Positions 40,222 through 48,674 of a stretch of DNA of 59,446 nucleotides are shown here, in pieces. Each line of letters starts with the position of its first letter. Within the stretch, counting starts at the first letter, position 1. Where the stretch lies: assembly GCA_000961595.1 (NCBI GenBank), contig LADO01000006.1, positions 1-59,446 of the forward strand. Direction: 5' to 3'. Source of the stretch: Peptococcaceae bacterium BRH_c4b. GTDB taxonomy: Bacteria; Bacillota; Desulfotomaculia; Desulfotomaculales; Desulfocucumaceae. Both the position numbers and the translations under genes were made by a program. Below the pieces are notes generated by a model. That model was not told the origin of the DNA. It searched no databases and was given only the letters and a program-made list of their open reading frames with translations.

Positions 40222-40536
40222 ATGTCTTTGTCAGCTAATTTTAAAGAATTGGGCCAAGATTTAATCCGATCGCAAAAGCACAGGTCAAAATACTTGCGTC
40301 ATTTGGAAAAAAATATTGAAGAACTTCTTGAGCGATTCCAGCGGGAAAGAATCAGTGAAACTGAATCCATCCGGATATTACTGGTGGAAGACAGAGCAAG
40401 ACGCCTGGAGAAAGTGCGGGAAATGCTGGAGTCATTTGAGGGCGACAGGAAAAAAGCAGAGATGATTTGGAATAAAACCATGAGAATATTGAATAAAATA
40501 CGCCAAGAGTATTCCCAACCCCTTAGGCAAAGTTGA
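40222..40536 (+). CDS. unknown coiled-coil protein in the gas vesicle cluster
   Basis: 104 aa from the ATG at 40222 (AAAGGGGGG upstream). Entirely charged helix, for example RHLEKNIEELLERFQRERIS and SFEGDRKKAEMIWNKTMRIL. Likely coiled coil. No match to a named Gvp family that I can recognise. Its place between gvpA and gvpO suggests a role in vesicle assembly or regulation. Confidence 0.7.
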   Translation: MSLSANFKELGQDLIRSQKHRSKYLRHLEKNIEELLERFQRERISETESIRILLVEDRARRLEKVREMLESFEGDRKKAEMIWNKTMRILNKIRQEYSQPLRQS

Positions 40537-40681
40537 AGACACCGTATTTGTTTAGGCAGCAAGACATTTCCGGGTGTTGGAGGAGCTTGTTAAATACTGC
40601 TACAGTAATGAGCGGGCCCAGATGCTTATAGCATGCTGGGCCTGCTATTGGGAATAAGTTTTGGGCAACGGAGGTTTTTTT

Positions 40682-40939
40682 ATGATCGAGAGAGTTATTG
40701 ACACGGTGCAGAATTTTTTTTCTACCACCCTGAATAAACAGGGAACCGTGATTGGCATCAGAAAAGAGGATGATCTCTGGCGGGTGCAGATTGAAGTTGC
40801 CGAAGATGTGGAATACATGCGGAAAAGGGCCAGGGACGACTTGATGGCCATATATGAGGTGGGGGTAACCTCGAACTTCGAAGTGTTGGATTTTGAAAGA
40901 AAATCAATGAGGCCCAGGGATAATACCTTTAATACATAA
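40682..40939 (+). CDS. gvpO: gas vesicle protein GvpO
   Basis: About 85 aa. LWRVQIEVAEDVEYM, DLMAIYEVGVTSNFEVLDFE and the basic end SMRPRD match the GvpO family, needed for vesicle formation in haloarchaea and found in actinobacteria. ATG at 40682 follows GGAGG. Confidence 0.82.
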   Translation: MIERVIDTVQNFFSTTLNKQGTVIGIRKEDDLWRVQIEVAEDVEYMRKRARDDLMAIYEVGVTSNFEVLDFERKSMRPRDNTFNT

Positions 40940-40950
40940 CAACGGAGGTC

Positions 40951-41002
40951 AGGGGACACACCTCTCTTTAGGGTATGGTTATAGGGTCGGAGGAATGTCC
41001 CC
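40951..41002. repeat. GGGGACA/TGTCCCC repeat, reversed
   Basis: Full reversed copy between gvpO and gvpN. Confidence 0.8.
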
Positions 41003-41027
41003 AATACTATAAAAAGGTGGCTGAAAG

Positions 41028-42035
41028 ATGATCGACAATCATGTTTTTGAAGTAAAAATGCCGGACTTTGTGGAGACTGAATATTTTAAAAACATTAAAG
41101 ACAAGGCCATTGCTTACCTTAAAGCAGGAATTGCCATAAACTTCAGCGGGCCGTCCGGTATCGGCAAGACCTCCCTGGCGCTTTACGTGGCCAGGGGATT
41201 GGGCAGGCCTGTGGTGTTTATCCACGGGAACGAGGAAATGATGGGCTCCGACCTCATCGGCGGCAACTTTGGCTACCACAAGAGAAAAATGGTAGATAAT
41301 TTTGTGCACAACGTTTACCTCTTGGAAGAGGATCTGGAGCAGCGCTGGGCGGAAGGAAGGCTCACGGCCGCCTGCACCAAGGGCTATACTCTTGTTTATG
41401 ATGAATACACCCGGTCCAGGCCGGAGGTAAATAATTTTTTACTGTCCGTACTGGAGGAAAGGATGCTGAGCCTCACCGGGCACCAAAAAAAGGGGCAATA
41501 CCTTGAGGTGCACCCGGAATTCAGGGTAATCTTTACCAGTAACCCCCGGGAGTACGCGGGGGTTCATAAAAGCCAACTGGCTTTGGATGACAGGATTATT
41601 ACCATGGATATGCTAGAGATGGATAGGGATACAAAAATAGCGGTTACCATAGCCCAGTCCGGTATGGAGGAAACCCAAGCTGCTCAGTTGGTTGATACGC
41701 TGCAGAGAATAAAAGAAAAAATTGGTGAAGGCGGTAATATTTCCGTAAGAAGTTGCATAAAAATAGCCAGGATATTGCAAAAGGCCGGCGGATCGGTCAG
41801 CCACCAGGATGTTTATGCGGATGTGCTGCTTTCAGAAAACCGGTCCTTACTGTCGGCGAAAAGTTCGAAGCTGACCGATTTAATTGCCCGGGAAATAAGC
41901 CGGGCGGAAGTTGATAGTAACTCCAGACTGCCGGTGGGAGCGGATGATGGGACATCAGTTGAGCAGCCGGTTGAAGGAACGACTGATGGCATAACACCCG
42001 CTGATGAAAAATCCGGGGGTGGGCTGGTGGATTGA
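41028..42035 (+). CDS. gvpN: gas vesicle ATPase GvpN
   Basis: MoxR-type AAA+ ATPase that helps vesicles grow to full width. Walker A SGPSGIGKTSLALYVA near residue 40, GNEEMMGSDLIGG, Walker B YTLVYDEYTRSRPEVNNFLL, sensor FTSNPREYAG. The C-terminal 50 residues are low-complexity and acidic. 335 aa. Confidence 0.95.
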   Translation: MIDNHVFEVKMPDFVETEYFKNIKDKAIAYLKAGIAINFSGPSGIGKTSLALYVARGLGRPVVFIHGNEEMMGSDLIGGNFGYHKRKMVDNFVHNVYLLEEDLEQRWAEGRLTAACTKGYTLVYDEYTRSRPEVNNFLLSVLEERMLSLTGHQKKGQYLEVHPEFRVIFTSNPREYAGVHKSQLALDDRIITMDMLEMDRDTKIAVTIAQSGMEETQAAQLVDTLQRIKEKIGEGGNISVRSCIKIARILQKAGGSVSHQDVYADVLLSENRSLLSAKSSKLTDLIAREISRAEVDSNSRLPVGADDGTSVEQPVEGTTDGITPADEKSGGGLVD

Positions 42036-42062
42036 AAAGAACAGGCCCGCAACGGCTACCGT

Positions 42063-42191
42063 AATATAAGTGAGCCTTGGGTTCGGAAGCGAATCCATAG
42101 AGCGAACATAAAGGTGTGGGGACACACCTCTATATAGGGCTTGGCTATGGAGTCGGAGGAGGACGGGGTCTTACAGGCTGTTAGCGAGATA
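42063..42191. repeat. dispersed ~130-bp element, copy 2, reversed and fused with a GGGGACA repeat
   Basis: Outer ends (AAGTGAGCCTTGGGTTCGGA and GGACGGGGTCTTACAGGCTG) are the reverse complement of the ends at 16557-16686. The interior, 42117-42160, is a reversed GGGGACA repeat lacking its last ATGTCCCC. This is a chimera of two element families between gvpN and the Hsp20-like gene. Confidence 0.7.
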
Positions 42192-42267
42192 ATAGCCGGG
42201 GAAAGGAATAAGTAATGGGTGACAGGGCATCTTTAGATGTTTGTTATGCGGGATGGTGTTATTACAC

Positions 42268-42783
42268 ATGAAAAAAGACTTTTTTGAAGGGTTTAAATTG
42301 AACGATGTATTGAAAGGCATAACCGATCTGGTGGATCTGGTGCAAAAAATGGATGAAGAGAAAAAAACGGAGGAAAGCAAAACAGGGAGTTTTCAATTCC
42401 CCCGGGATAAAAAGGTTTTTCAGGGTTCTTACGGCTTTAGCGTTAAACTGGGTGGCCTGCCTGATAGCCCCCGCTCCGAAAAACCGGTGACCATAGATGC
42501 CGGGAGGGTAATAAAAGAGAAAAAAATGCCCGTTGAAGCATGGGAGCCGGTGATGGATATATTTGATGAGGGCAGCACGGTGCAAATAGTGGTGGAAATG
42601 CCAGGCGCCGCCGAGGACCAGGTAAATATAGAAATATCCGGTAGTATGCTGGACATCGCTATGGAGAAGGGCGAGGCCGGAGTAATTAAGTCTGTACCCC
42701 TTCCCTGCCCGGTGAAACCGGAATCCCTTCAATACTCTGTACGTAACGGTATATTAAAAATCACACTGGATAAAGCGGCGTAG
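42268..42783 (+). CDS. gvpH: Hsp20/alpha-crystallin-like protein, GvpH type
   Basis: About 171 aa. The C-terminal 90 residues form an Hsp20 fold (VMDIFDEGSTVQIVVEMPGA, NIEISGSMLDIAME, YSVRNGILKITLDKA). The N-terminal part (FKLNDVLKGITDLVDLVQKM) matches the GvpH start. In haloarchaea GvpH is a chaperone-like partner in vesicle formation. Start ATG 42268. Confidence 0.82.
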   Translation: MKKDFFEGFKLNDVLKGITDLVDLVQKMDEEKKTEESKTGSFQFPRDKKVFQGSYGFSVKLGGLPDSPRSEKPVTIDAGRVIKEKKMPVEAWEPVMDIFDEGSTVQIVVEMPGAAEDQVNIEISGSMLDIAMEKGEAGVIKSVPLPCPVKPESLQYSVRNGILKITLDKAA

Positions 42784-42938
42784 TAAAAGCATGAGTCAAA
42801 GGTCCAAAGTCCAAAGTCAAAAGTCAAAAGTCGGTCGAAGAGTCTTGAAGCCCGATTAAAGTTTTTTGACTTTTGGAACTTAGACAGAATAGCTACGGAG
42901 TAATAGACCTTTGACCTTTGACTTTTGACATTAGACTA
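42783..42938. repeat. 7-base-periodic element, longest copy
   Basis: Left border AGTAAAAGCATGAGTCAAAG is the same as at the mnmG end. AAAGTCC and AAAGTCA heptads follow, then two right arms (TTTTTGACTTTTGGAACTTA and GACCTTTGACCTTTGACTTT). About twice the usual length; it separates the Hsp20-like gene from the Cdc48-like gene. Confidence 0.75.
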
Positions 42939-42957
42939 GAAAGCGGGGCAATAATCC

Positions 42958-45090
42958 TTGGCAGATGAAAGTTATTTTGTGGTGGCGGAATCTGCTCATA
43001 AAGACGTGGGCAGGGGTATTGCCCGCCTGGACCCGGATGATATCTGCGGGCTGGAGGCAGAAACCGGTGATATTGTGGCGATAACCGGCAAAAACACGGC
43101 TGTGGCGCGGTTAATGCCACAGCACCGGGAAAACAGGGGGAAAAAAATAATACAGCTTGACGGTTTGTCCAGGGAGAATGCCGGGGTTGGGTTGGGAGAC
43201 CGGGTGCGGGTTAAAAAGGCCGGCGCCTGCCAGGAAGCCTCAAAAATAATCGTTGCTGTACAGGAGGATACCGGTTTCCGGCCGGAAACCGCATATATAC
43301 GCAAATATCTGGAGGGGCTGCCGGTTCTGGTTAATACCAGGGTGCAAGTTCCCACCTGGGGTTCCAAAACAATAGAAATGAAGGTAATTCATACCGAGCC
43401 GGGGGGAACAGTGCTGGTAGGACCCGACACCGGGGTAGCCGTCAAGGATGCCGCTTCCCCGGGAACGGGACGGGGCCGGACCATACGCTATGAAGATATC
43501 GGAGGCCTGGGCAAAGAACTCACCAAAATCAGGGAGATTATAGAGCTGCCTCTGAAATATCCCCATATTTTTGGGCATCTGGGCATTGATCCTCCCAGGG
43601 GTGTACTGTTAAGCGGGCCTCCCGGTACGGGAAAAACGTTGATTGCCCGGGCCGTTGCTTCGGAGTCCGAGGCAGCTTTTTTTCATGTTGGCGGGCCGGA
43701 AGTCATTCATAAATATTACGGTGAAAGTGAGGCCAAGCTCAGGGAAATTTTTGAGCGGGCGCAGCAAAAAAGCCCCAGCATTATTTTTATCGACGAGATA
43801 GATGCCATTGCCCCCAAAAGGGAAGAGGTCACCGGGGAAGTGGAAAAAAGAGTGGTGGCCCAGTTACTGGCCCTTATGGACGGCCTGACCGGGCGGGGAC
43901 AGATTGTGGTCATAGGGGCCACCAATATTCCCAACGCCCTTGACCCTGCCCTCAGGCGGCCCGGGAGGTTTGACCGGGAAATATTTATAGGGGTTCCTGA
44001 TCAAAAAGGCCGGAGGGAAATCATGCAAATTCACACCAGGGGCATGCCTCTGGCCGGGGATGTAGATTTAAGCGCTCTGGCAGGGCTAACCGCCGGTTTT
44101 ACGGGTGCTGATCTCAGCTCGCTATGTAAGGAAGCGGCTATGGGATGCCTCAGGGATACATTACCCCGGGAACGGGCAAGGGCAGGCTGGGCCGGGTGGT
44201 CGGAGCTAAAGGTGGGCATGAAACATTTTAGCGAGGCCCTAAAGGACATAGAACCATCTGCAGCCAGGGAATTTCTTGTGGAAATTCCGATGGTGGGTTG
44301 GGAGCAGGTGGGAGGGCTGGACAGGGAAAAGAAACTATTAAAGCAGTTTATAGAGTGGCCGCTGAAATACACAGAGCTTTTTGCCTGGGCAGGGGCAAAA
44401 ATGCCCCGGGGCATTCTCCTTTACGGCCCCCCGGGAACCGGCAAAACTTTACTGGCCAGGGCCGTTGCCAATGAAGCTAACGCTAACTTCATTGCTATTA
44501 AAGGGCCGCAGTTAATGTCTAAGTGGGTGGGAGAGTCGGAAAGACAGATTCGGAAATTGTTTACAAGGGCCAGGCAGGTGGCGCCTTGCATAATTTTTTT
44601 TGATGAAATTGATGCCCTGGCTCCCGTGAGGGGGTATGGGGGAGGTGCTGCCGGGGAAAAGGTGGTCAGCCAGTTGCTTACCGAGATGGACGGCATTGAG
44701 GGCTTGCACAATGTTGTGGTAATGGCTGCTACCAACCGGATAGATACCATAGATCCGGCCTTACTGCGATCTGGCCGGTTTGAGGTTAAGCTGGGATTAT
44801 CCATGCCGGACCGGCAGGCAAGGCAGGAGATGTTTAGCATACACATGCGGGACCGCCCCGTTGGGCGGGAGGTTAAATCTGAGTTACTGGCGGAGCATAC
44901 GGGTGAATTAAGCGGGGCTGATATTGAATACGTGTGCCGCAGGGCAGCCCTTTTAGCCATAGAGGACTTCATCGGCCAAAACGGGGACGACATGGGTGAC
45001 TTGGACGCTTTTTGCATTAAGGAGGCAAATTTTATTCAGGCCATTGATGAAGTGCAAAGCATGCCCCGGGGGGTGATGGAATATGAATGA
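42958..45090 (+). CDS. CDC48/VAT-type double AAA+ ATPase
   Basis: Protein unfoldase of the Cdc48/p97/VAT group: N-domain (residues 1-150; RGIARLDPDDICGLEAETGD), D1 with GPPGTGKTLIARAVA near 219 and FIDEIDAIAPKRE, D2 with GPPGTGKTLLARAVANEANA near 489 and FFDEIDALAPVRG. 710 aa, TTG start. Both AAA modules keep Walker motifs and arginine fingers (RRPGRFDRE; RSGRFE). The stop overlaps the start of gvpF, so it is translated with the gas vesicle genes. Cdc48 is rare in bacteria and here looks dedicated to vesicles. Confidence 0.92.
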   Translation: MADESYFVVAESAHKDVGRGIARLDPDDICGLEAETGDIVAITGKNTAVARLMPQHRENRGKKIIQLDGLSRENAGVGLGDRVRVKKAGACQEASKIIVAVQEDTGFRPETAYIRKYLEGLPVLVNTRVQVPTWGSKTIEMKVIHTEPGGTVLVGPDTGVAVKDAASPGTGRGRTIRYEDIGGLGKELTKIREIIELPLKYPHIFGHLGIDPPRGVLLSGPPGTGKTLIARAVASESEAAFFHVGGPEVIHKYYGESEAKLREIFERAQQKSPSIIFIDEIDAIAPKREEVTGEVEKRVVAQLLALMDGLTGRGQIVVIGATNIPNALDPALRRPGRFDREIFIGVPDQKGRREIMQIHTRGMPLAGDVDLSALAGLTAGFTGADLSSLCKEAAMGCLRDTLPRERARAGWAGWSELKVGMKHFSEALKDIEPSAAREFLVEIPMVGWEQVGGLDREKKLLKQFIEWPLKYTELFAWAGAKMPRGILLYGPPGTGKTLLARAVANEANANFIAIKGPQLMSKWVGESERQIRKLFTRARQVAPCIIFFDEIDALAPVRGYGGGAAGEKVVSQLLTEMDGIEGLHNVVVMAATNRIDTIDPALLRSGRFEVKLGLSMPDRQARQEMFSIHMRDRPVGREVKSELLAEHTGELSGADIEYVCRRAALLAIEDFIGQNGDDMGDLDAFCIKEANFIQAIDEVQSMPRGVMEYE

Positions 45091-45832
45091 AACAACGGGA
45101 AAATATCTTTACTGCTTTATAAAAAACGGTTCTGAGCAAGAGTTCGGCTGCATCGGTATGGGGGAGGAAGGTGAGCTTGTATATACCGTGCCTTACCAGG
45201 ACATGGCTGCTGTGGTTAGCGATAGCGCAGAAAGTTATTACGACCCCATAGGGAAAAACGCCATGTGTCACCAGAATGTCATTAGCACGGTGATGTCCGG
45301 CCAGGAAGTGGTGCCGGTCAGATTTGGGGTAATCTGCAAGGATCTGCAGGCCTTAAACAAACTGATGGAAGAAATATACCCGGCCATCATGACCAATCTT
45401 GAGCGGGTGCGCAATAAGATGGAAGTGGGGCTGAAAGTTTTCTGGACCAGGGAAGCATTCGTCAGTGAAGTGGGAGAGGCAAACAGTGAAGTAACAGATC
45501 TAAAAAAAAGAATTATGGAAATAGGCCCGGAGAAAGGGTATCTCCTGATGATTGAGCTGGGAGAAAAACTGCAACAGATAGCGGATGAAAGAAGGCAACA
45601 TTACATTGATAAAATTTACGAAGGCCTGCGGAAGGAAGCCGGCGATGCGCGACTTAATGAGACTGTAGGGGAAAGAATGGTCTTTAATGCCTCTTTCCTG
45701 ATCGACAAGGCCAGTGAAGAACAATTCGACGGGGCGGTTAACCGTTATTACGAAATTTACAGCCAACACCTGGATTTTAAGTATACCGGACCCTGGCCCC
45801 CTTATAATTTTGTAGAAGTAAATGTTGACTAA
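45083..45832 (+). CDS. gas vesicle protein GvpF/GvpL, first copy
   Basis: 249 aa. N-terminal KYLYCFIKNG, then VVPVRFGVICKD and the C-terminal signature FKYTGPWPPYNFVEV define the GvpF/L family, assembly proteins on the inner vesicle surface. Overlaps the Cdc48-like gene by eight bases. Confidence 0.93.
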   Translation: MNETTGKYLYCFIKNGSEQEFGCIGMGEEGELVYTVPYQDMAAVVSDSAESYYDPIGKNAMCHQNVISTVMSGQEVVPVRFGVICKDLQALNKLMEEIYPAIMTNLERVRNKMEVGLKVFWTREAFVSEVGEANSEVTDLKKRIMEIGPEKGYLLMIELGEKLQQIADERRQHYIDKIYEGLRKEAGDARLNETVGERMVFNASFLIDKASEEQFDGAVNRYYEIYSQHLDFKYTGPWPPYNFVEVNVD

Positions 45833-45838
45833 CTACTC

Positions 45839-45909
45839 AGTCTAAGGTCGAAGGTCTAAAGTCTAAAGTCCTTAGGTCCTCGATTTCTTTTGACATTTGA
45901 CATTTGACA
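45839..45909. repeat. 7-base-periodic element between gvpF and gvpG
   Basis: GTCTAAG, GTCGAAG, GTCTAAA, GTCTAAA, GTC left arm; TTTGACATTTGACATTTGAC right arm. Confidence 0.75.
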
Positions 45910-45931
45910 AGTGTTTTTGGTGGTGGAAATT

Positions 45932-46222
45932 ATGGTACTGGGAAAAATATTCGTGTCTCCTTTCAAAGGTTTATTGTGGGTGTTTGAAGAGATTACCCGG
46001 CGTGTGGATGCAGAATTATACGATGTGGGGAAGCTCCAAAGAGAGTTGCTGGAACTGCGGCAGGCTTTTGAACTGGGGGATATCAGCCCGGAGGAATACG
46101 ACGCCCGGGAGGAACAGCTGATAGGGAGACTGAGGGCGGCCAGGGAAAGAAAGTTGGCAGAAGAAGAACACGACGACGAAGAAGATGAAGATGTGGAGGA
46201 TGACCGGTATGATACTACCTGA
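45932..46222 (+). CDS. gvpG: gas vesicle protein GvpG
   Basis: About 96 aa: LGKIFVSPFKGLLWVFEEI then ELRQAFELGDISPEEYDARE, ending in a strongly acidic tail. Matches GvpG. It overlaps the next gene by 14 bases. Confidence 0.92.
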   Translation: MVLGKIFVSPFKGLLWVFEEITRRVDAELYDVGKLQRELLELRQAFELGDISPEEYDAREEQLIGRLRAARERKLAEEEHDDEEDEDVEDDRYDTT

Positions 46223-47282
46223 ACATTTCTGGGAAAGTATCAGGCCATATTTTCTATCCAGGGCCAGGGAACTGGTGGAAGAAGCCTGGGTGGAGGTAAC
46301 CGGTGAGATCGATACCAGGCTGAAAAACGAATTCAGGGAAGCCATGTCCGAAGCTTTCAGATGCAGTCTGACCCAAGCCCTGGAGGAGAAGTTTTCAAGC
46401 AACATAGTCAACTCCGTGCCCGGCGGGGTTAGCCCCGTGTCCGACGGGGAGCCCGGGGACGCTGTGTTATATTATCTGTACTGCGTCACCGACGGCCGGG
46501 CCGGGGAAACCCTGGCCGGTATGCTGTCCGGGCATGCTGCCGCGCTTAACGTGGTTTTTTCCGAAGGCAAGCATTTTTGCGCCGTGGTGGGGGAGTGCTC
46601 TCCTGATGAATTCAGTGAGGAAGTTATCGAGGAAAAGCTGGGGGATGTAGGCTGGCTGGAGGAGAAGGCCAGACTGCACCAGGAAGTTATAGAATTTGTT
46701 TTGAAATCAGTGGACCACCCGGTCATTCCCATGAAATTCGGCTCTGTGTTCAGTACACCCGCAAGAGTAGTGGAGATGCTGCGGGAGCAAAGGGATTTCA
46801 TGAAAAAGGCACTGGATTTTTTACGGGGCCGCCAGGAATGGGGATTAAAGATTTACTGCCATAGGAATAAACTGGAACAGGAAATAAAAACATATAATCC
46901 TATGATCAAGGATATGGTGGAAAAGGCTTCCGGAGGAGCTTCGTCGGGGATCGCCTTTATGATGAAGAAAAAACTGGAAGATAGTATGCTGATTGAATGT
47001 GACAATGAAATGGAAAAAATTTGTTCCTTCTGTCACCAGAGGCTGTATGGGTTTTCCTGCGATGCCAGGCTGAATAAACTCCTGGACAAGGGAATCACCG
47101 GAGAGGAGGCGGAAATGATACTCAATGCGGCCTACCTGGTGGATAACCACAGTAGGGAGGATTTCATGTCGGCAGTCAGGGAACTACAGGATAACATTTC
47201 ATCCTCATTCTTCTTTTCCGTTACCGGCCCCTGGCCACCGTACAATTTTTCGGGAGCTGCCGGGAGTGATGGATCTGAATAG
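46209..47282 (+). CDS. GvpF/GvpL family protein, second copy, with N-terminal extension
   Basis: About 357 aa, over 100 more than its sister copies. Residues 1-80 form an unusual helical head (WESIRPYFLSRARELVEEAW). The family domain follows, with LYYLYCVTDG, VIPMKFGSVFST and the C-terminal SVTGPWPPYNFSG. GGAGG lies eight bases before ATG 46209. The head could bind another cluster protein. Confidence 0.9.
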   Translation: MILPEHFWESIRPYFLSRARELVEEAWVEVTGEIDTRLKNEFREAMSEAFRCSLTQALEEKFSSNIVNSVPGGVSPVSDGEPGDAVLYYLYCVTDGRAGETLAGMLSGHAAALNVVFSEGKHFCAVVGECSPDEFSEEVIEEKLGDVGWLEEKARLHQEVIEFVLKSVDHPVIPMKFGSVFSTPARVVEMLREQRDFMKKALDFLRGRQEWGLKIYCHRNKLEQEIKTYNPMIKDMVEKASGGASSGIAFMMKKKLEDSMLIECDNEMEKICSFCHQRLYGFSCDARLNKLLDKGITGEEAEMILNAAYLVDNHSREDFMSAVRELQDNISSSFFFSVTGPWPPYNFSGAAGSDGSE

Positions 47283-47463
47283 CCTGACACGGGAGAAAAA
47301 CGTAACTTTGCTTGAACTGCTGGATTTAATACTGGACAAAGGGGTGGTTATTTCCGGCGACATTATTATCTCCGTAGCGGATATAGATCTTGTCTATATG
47401 GGCCTGAGGGTGGTGCTGGCTTCTTTAGACAAATTTTACCCGCCGGGAGATGGTGAGATATAA
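47269..47463 (+). CDS. small GvpA-family protein (GvpS/GvpJ/GvpM type)
   Basis: 64 aa with the GvpA-fold core VTLLELLDLILDKGVVISGD and ISVADIDLVYMGLRVVLASL. It overlaps both neighbours (14 bases and one base), so stoichiometric coupled translation is likely. The closest label is GvpS, not certain. Confidence 0.85.
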   Translation: MDLNSLTREKNVTLLELLDLILDKGVVISGDIIISVADIDLVYMGLRVVLASLDKFYPPGDGEI

Positions 47464-48173
47464 TGCTGTACCTTTATGGTATCATTGACACCCCCGGACC
47501 GCTAAATTTTACCTGCGCCGGCAGGGATGTTTTTACCGTGGCCTGCGTTAATATAGGAGCGCTGGTGTCCCCGGGCAGTGGTGCTATGGCGCGTGTTGAC
47601 GACAATAACGTGCTTGCCCACGGGGAAGTGCTGAAGAACATCGCTGCAAGACACGTTCTCCTGCCCGTGAAATTCGGCACTCTGCTGGCAGGCCAAAGCG
47701 ATGTGGAAGGGTTGCTGACCAGAAATTACCGGTTGTTTGAATCCTCTCTGCAAGAAGTCCGGGGCGCGGTTGAAATGACGGTTAAAGCCCTGTGGGATGC
47801 CGGGAGAGAAAGGGAAAAATGCAGCCGGAAGGTGTTGTCCGCATGCCGGGGGGATGATTCGCCGGACCGGCCGGGAACCGCATTTTTATTGCAAAAAAGG
47901 AAAGAGCATCTAATCGGGCAATGCCTCAAGGAAGCCGCCGGCGGACCGGCGGAGGAAATACACGGGCTGCTGGCCCGGGGGGCGGAAAAGAATATCAAAA
48001 GGGTGTTGCCGACTCCGGGTATTTTCTATCATGGCTCCTTCATGATTAAAAAGGAAAATGCCGGGGATTTCGGGCAAAATTTCCTGGCCGTCCGTGAGAA
48101 ATACGCCGGTTATAAATTTCTTCTCACCGGCCCATGGCCGCTATATAGCTTTGTTTCAATAAAATGCAGCTAA
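47463..48173 (+). CDS. gas vesicle protein GvpF/GvpL, third copy
   Basis: 236 aa: LYLYGIIDTP, LLPVKFGTLLAG and the ending FLLTGPWPLYSFVSI. Shorter middle region than the first copy. Begins in the stop codon of the small GvpA-family gene. Confidence 0.93.
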   Translation: MLYLYGIIDTPGPLNFTCAGRDVFTVACVNIGALVSPGSGAMARVDDNNVLAHGEVLKNIAARHVLLPVKFGTLLAGQSDVEGLLTRNYRLFESSLQEVRGAVEMTVKALWDAGREREKCSRKVLSACRGDDSPDRPGTAFLLQKRKEHLIGQCLKEAAGGPAEEIHGLLARGAEKNIKRVLPTPGIFYHGSFMIKKENAGDFGQNFLAVREKYAGYKFLLTGPWPLYSFVSIKCS

Positions 48174-48292
48174 GGCCGTTGAAAAACTGCGCCTGGCTTT
48201 GTCAGGCTCGCCGTCCAGTGCTCACGTACCACTAGTACGCTCCGCGCTGTCCGGCTTCGCCTTTCGCGCCATGCTTGTTTTTGACCGGCCTT
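48173..48292. repeat. 120-bp imperfect palindromic element
   Basis: AAGGCCGTTGAAAAAC and GTTTTTGACCGGCCTT are outer inverted arms (14 of 16 pairs). The inside contains CTCACGTACCACTAGTACGC. It lies between the third gvpF/L and gvpK; no gene. Confidence 0.6.
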
Positions 48293-48323
48293 AATGAGAG
48301 TTTGCTAGCCGGAGGGATGTTCC

Positions 48324-48662
48324 ATGGAGAATCTGGTTTGCCGCGAGGAAGAAATTGAGGATTTTGAGGCCGAAATGTCCGGCAGGAACCCCGCCGGGGC
48401 GCAGCGGATACATGCCGATCCGGAAAAGGTGGAGCAGGGTCTGGCCAAATTAGTACTGACACTGATTGAACTGCTCAGGCGATTGATGGAAAAACAGGCG
48501 CTGAGAAGAATAGAACGGGGCACCCTCACGGATGAAGAAATTGAAAGGGTGGGGCTAACCATGTTGAGGCTGGAAGAAAAAATGGAGGAACTGAAGCGGG
48601 CTTTTGGTTTGGAAGGGGAAGAACTGAACCTTAACCTCGGCCCGTTGGGAGACCTCCTTTAA
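48324..48662 (+). CDS. gvpK: gas vesicle protein GvpK
   Basis: 112 aa. RIHADPEKVEQGLAKLVLTL, IELLRRLMEKQALRRIERG and LTDEEIERVGLTMLRLEEKM match GvpK. 12 bases before gvpJ. Confidence 0.94.
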   Translation: MENLVCREEEIEDFEAEMSGRNPAGAQRIHADPEKVEQGLAKLVLTLIELLRRLMEKQALRRIERGTLTDEEIERVGLTMLRLEEKMEELKRAFGLEGEELNLNLGPLGDLL

Positions 48663-48674
48663 GGGGGTAATACC

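Noticed and set aside
42262-42732. Minus-strand open frame opposite the Hsp20-like gene
   Set aside because: Shadow of the plus-strand gene; no start signal and no recognisable domain.
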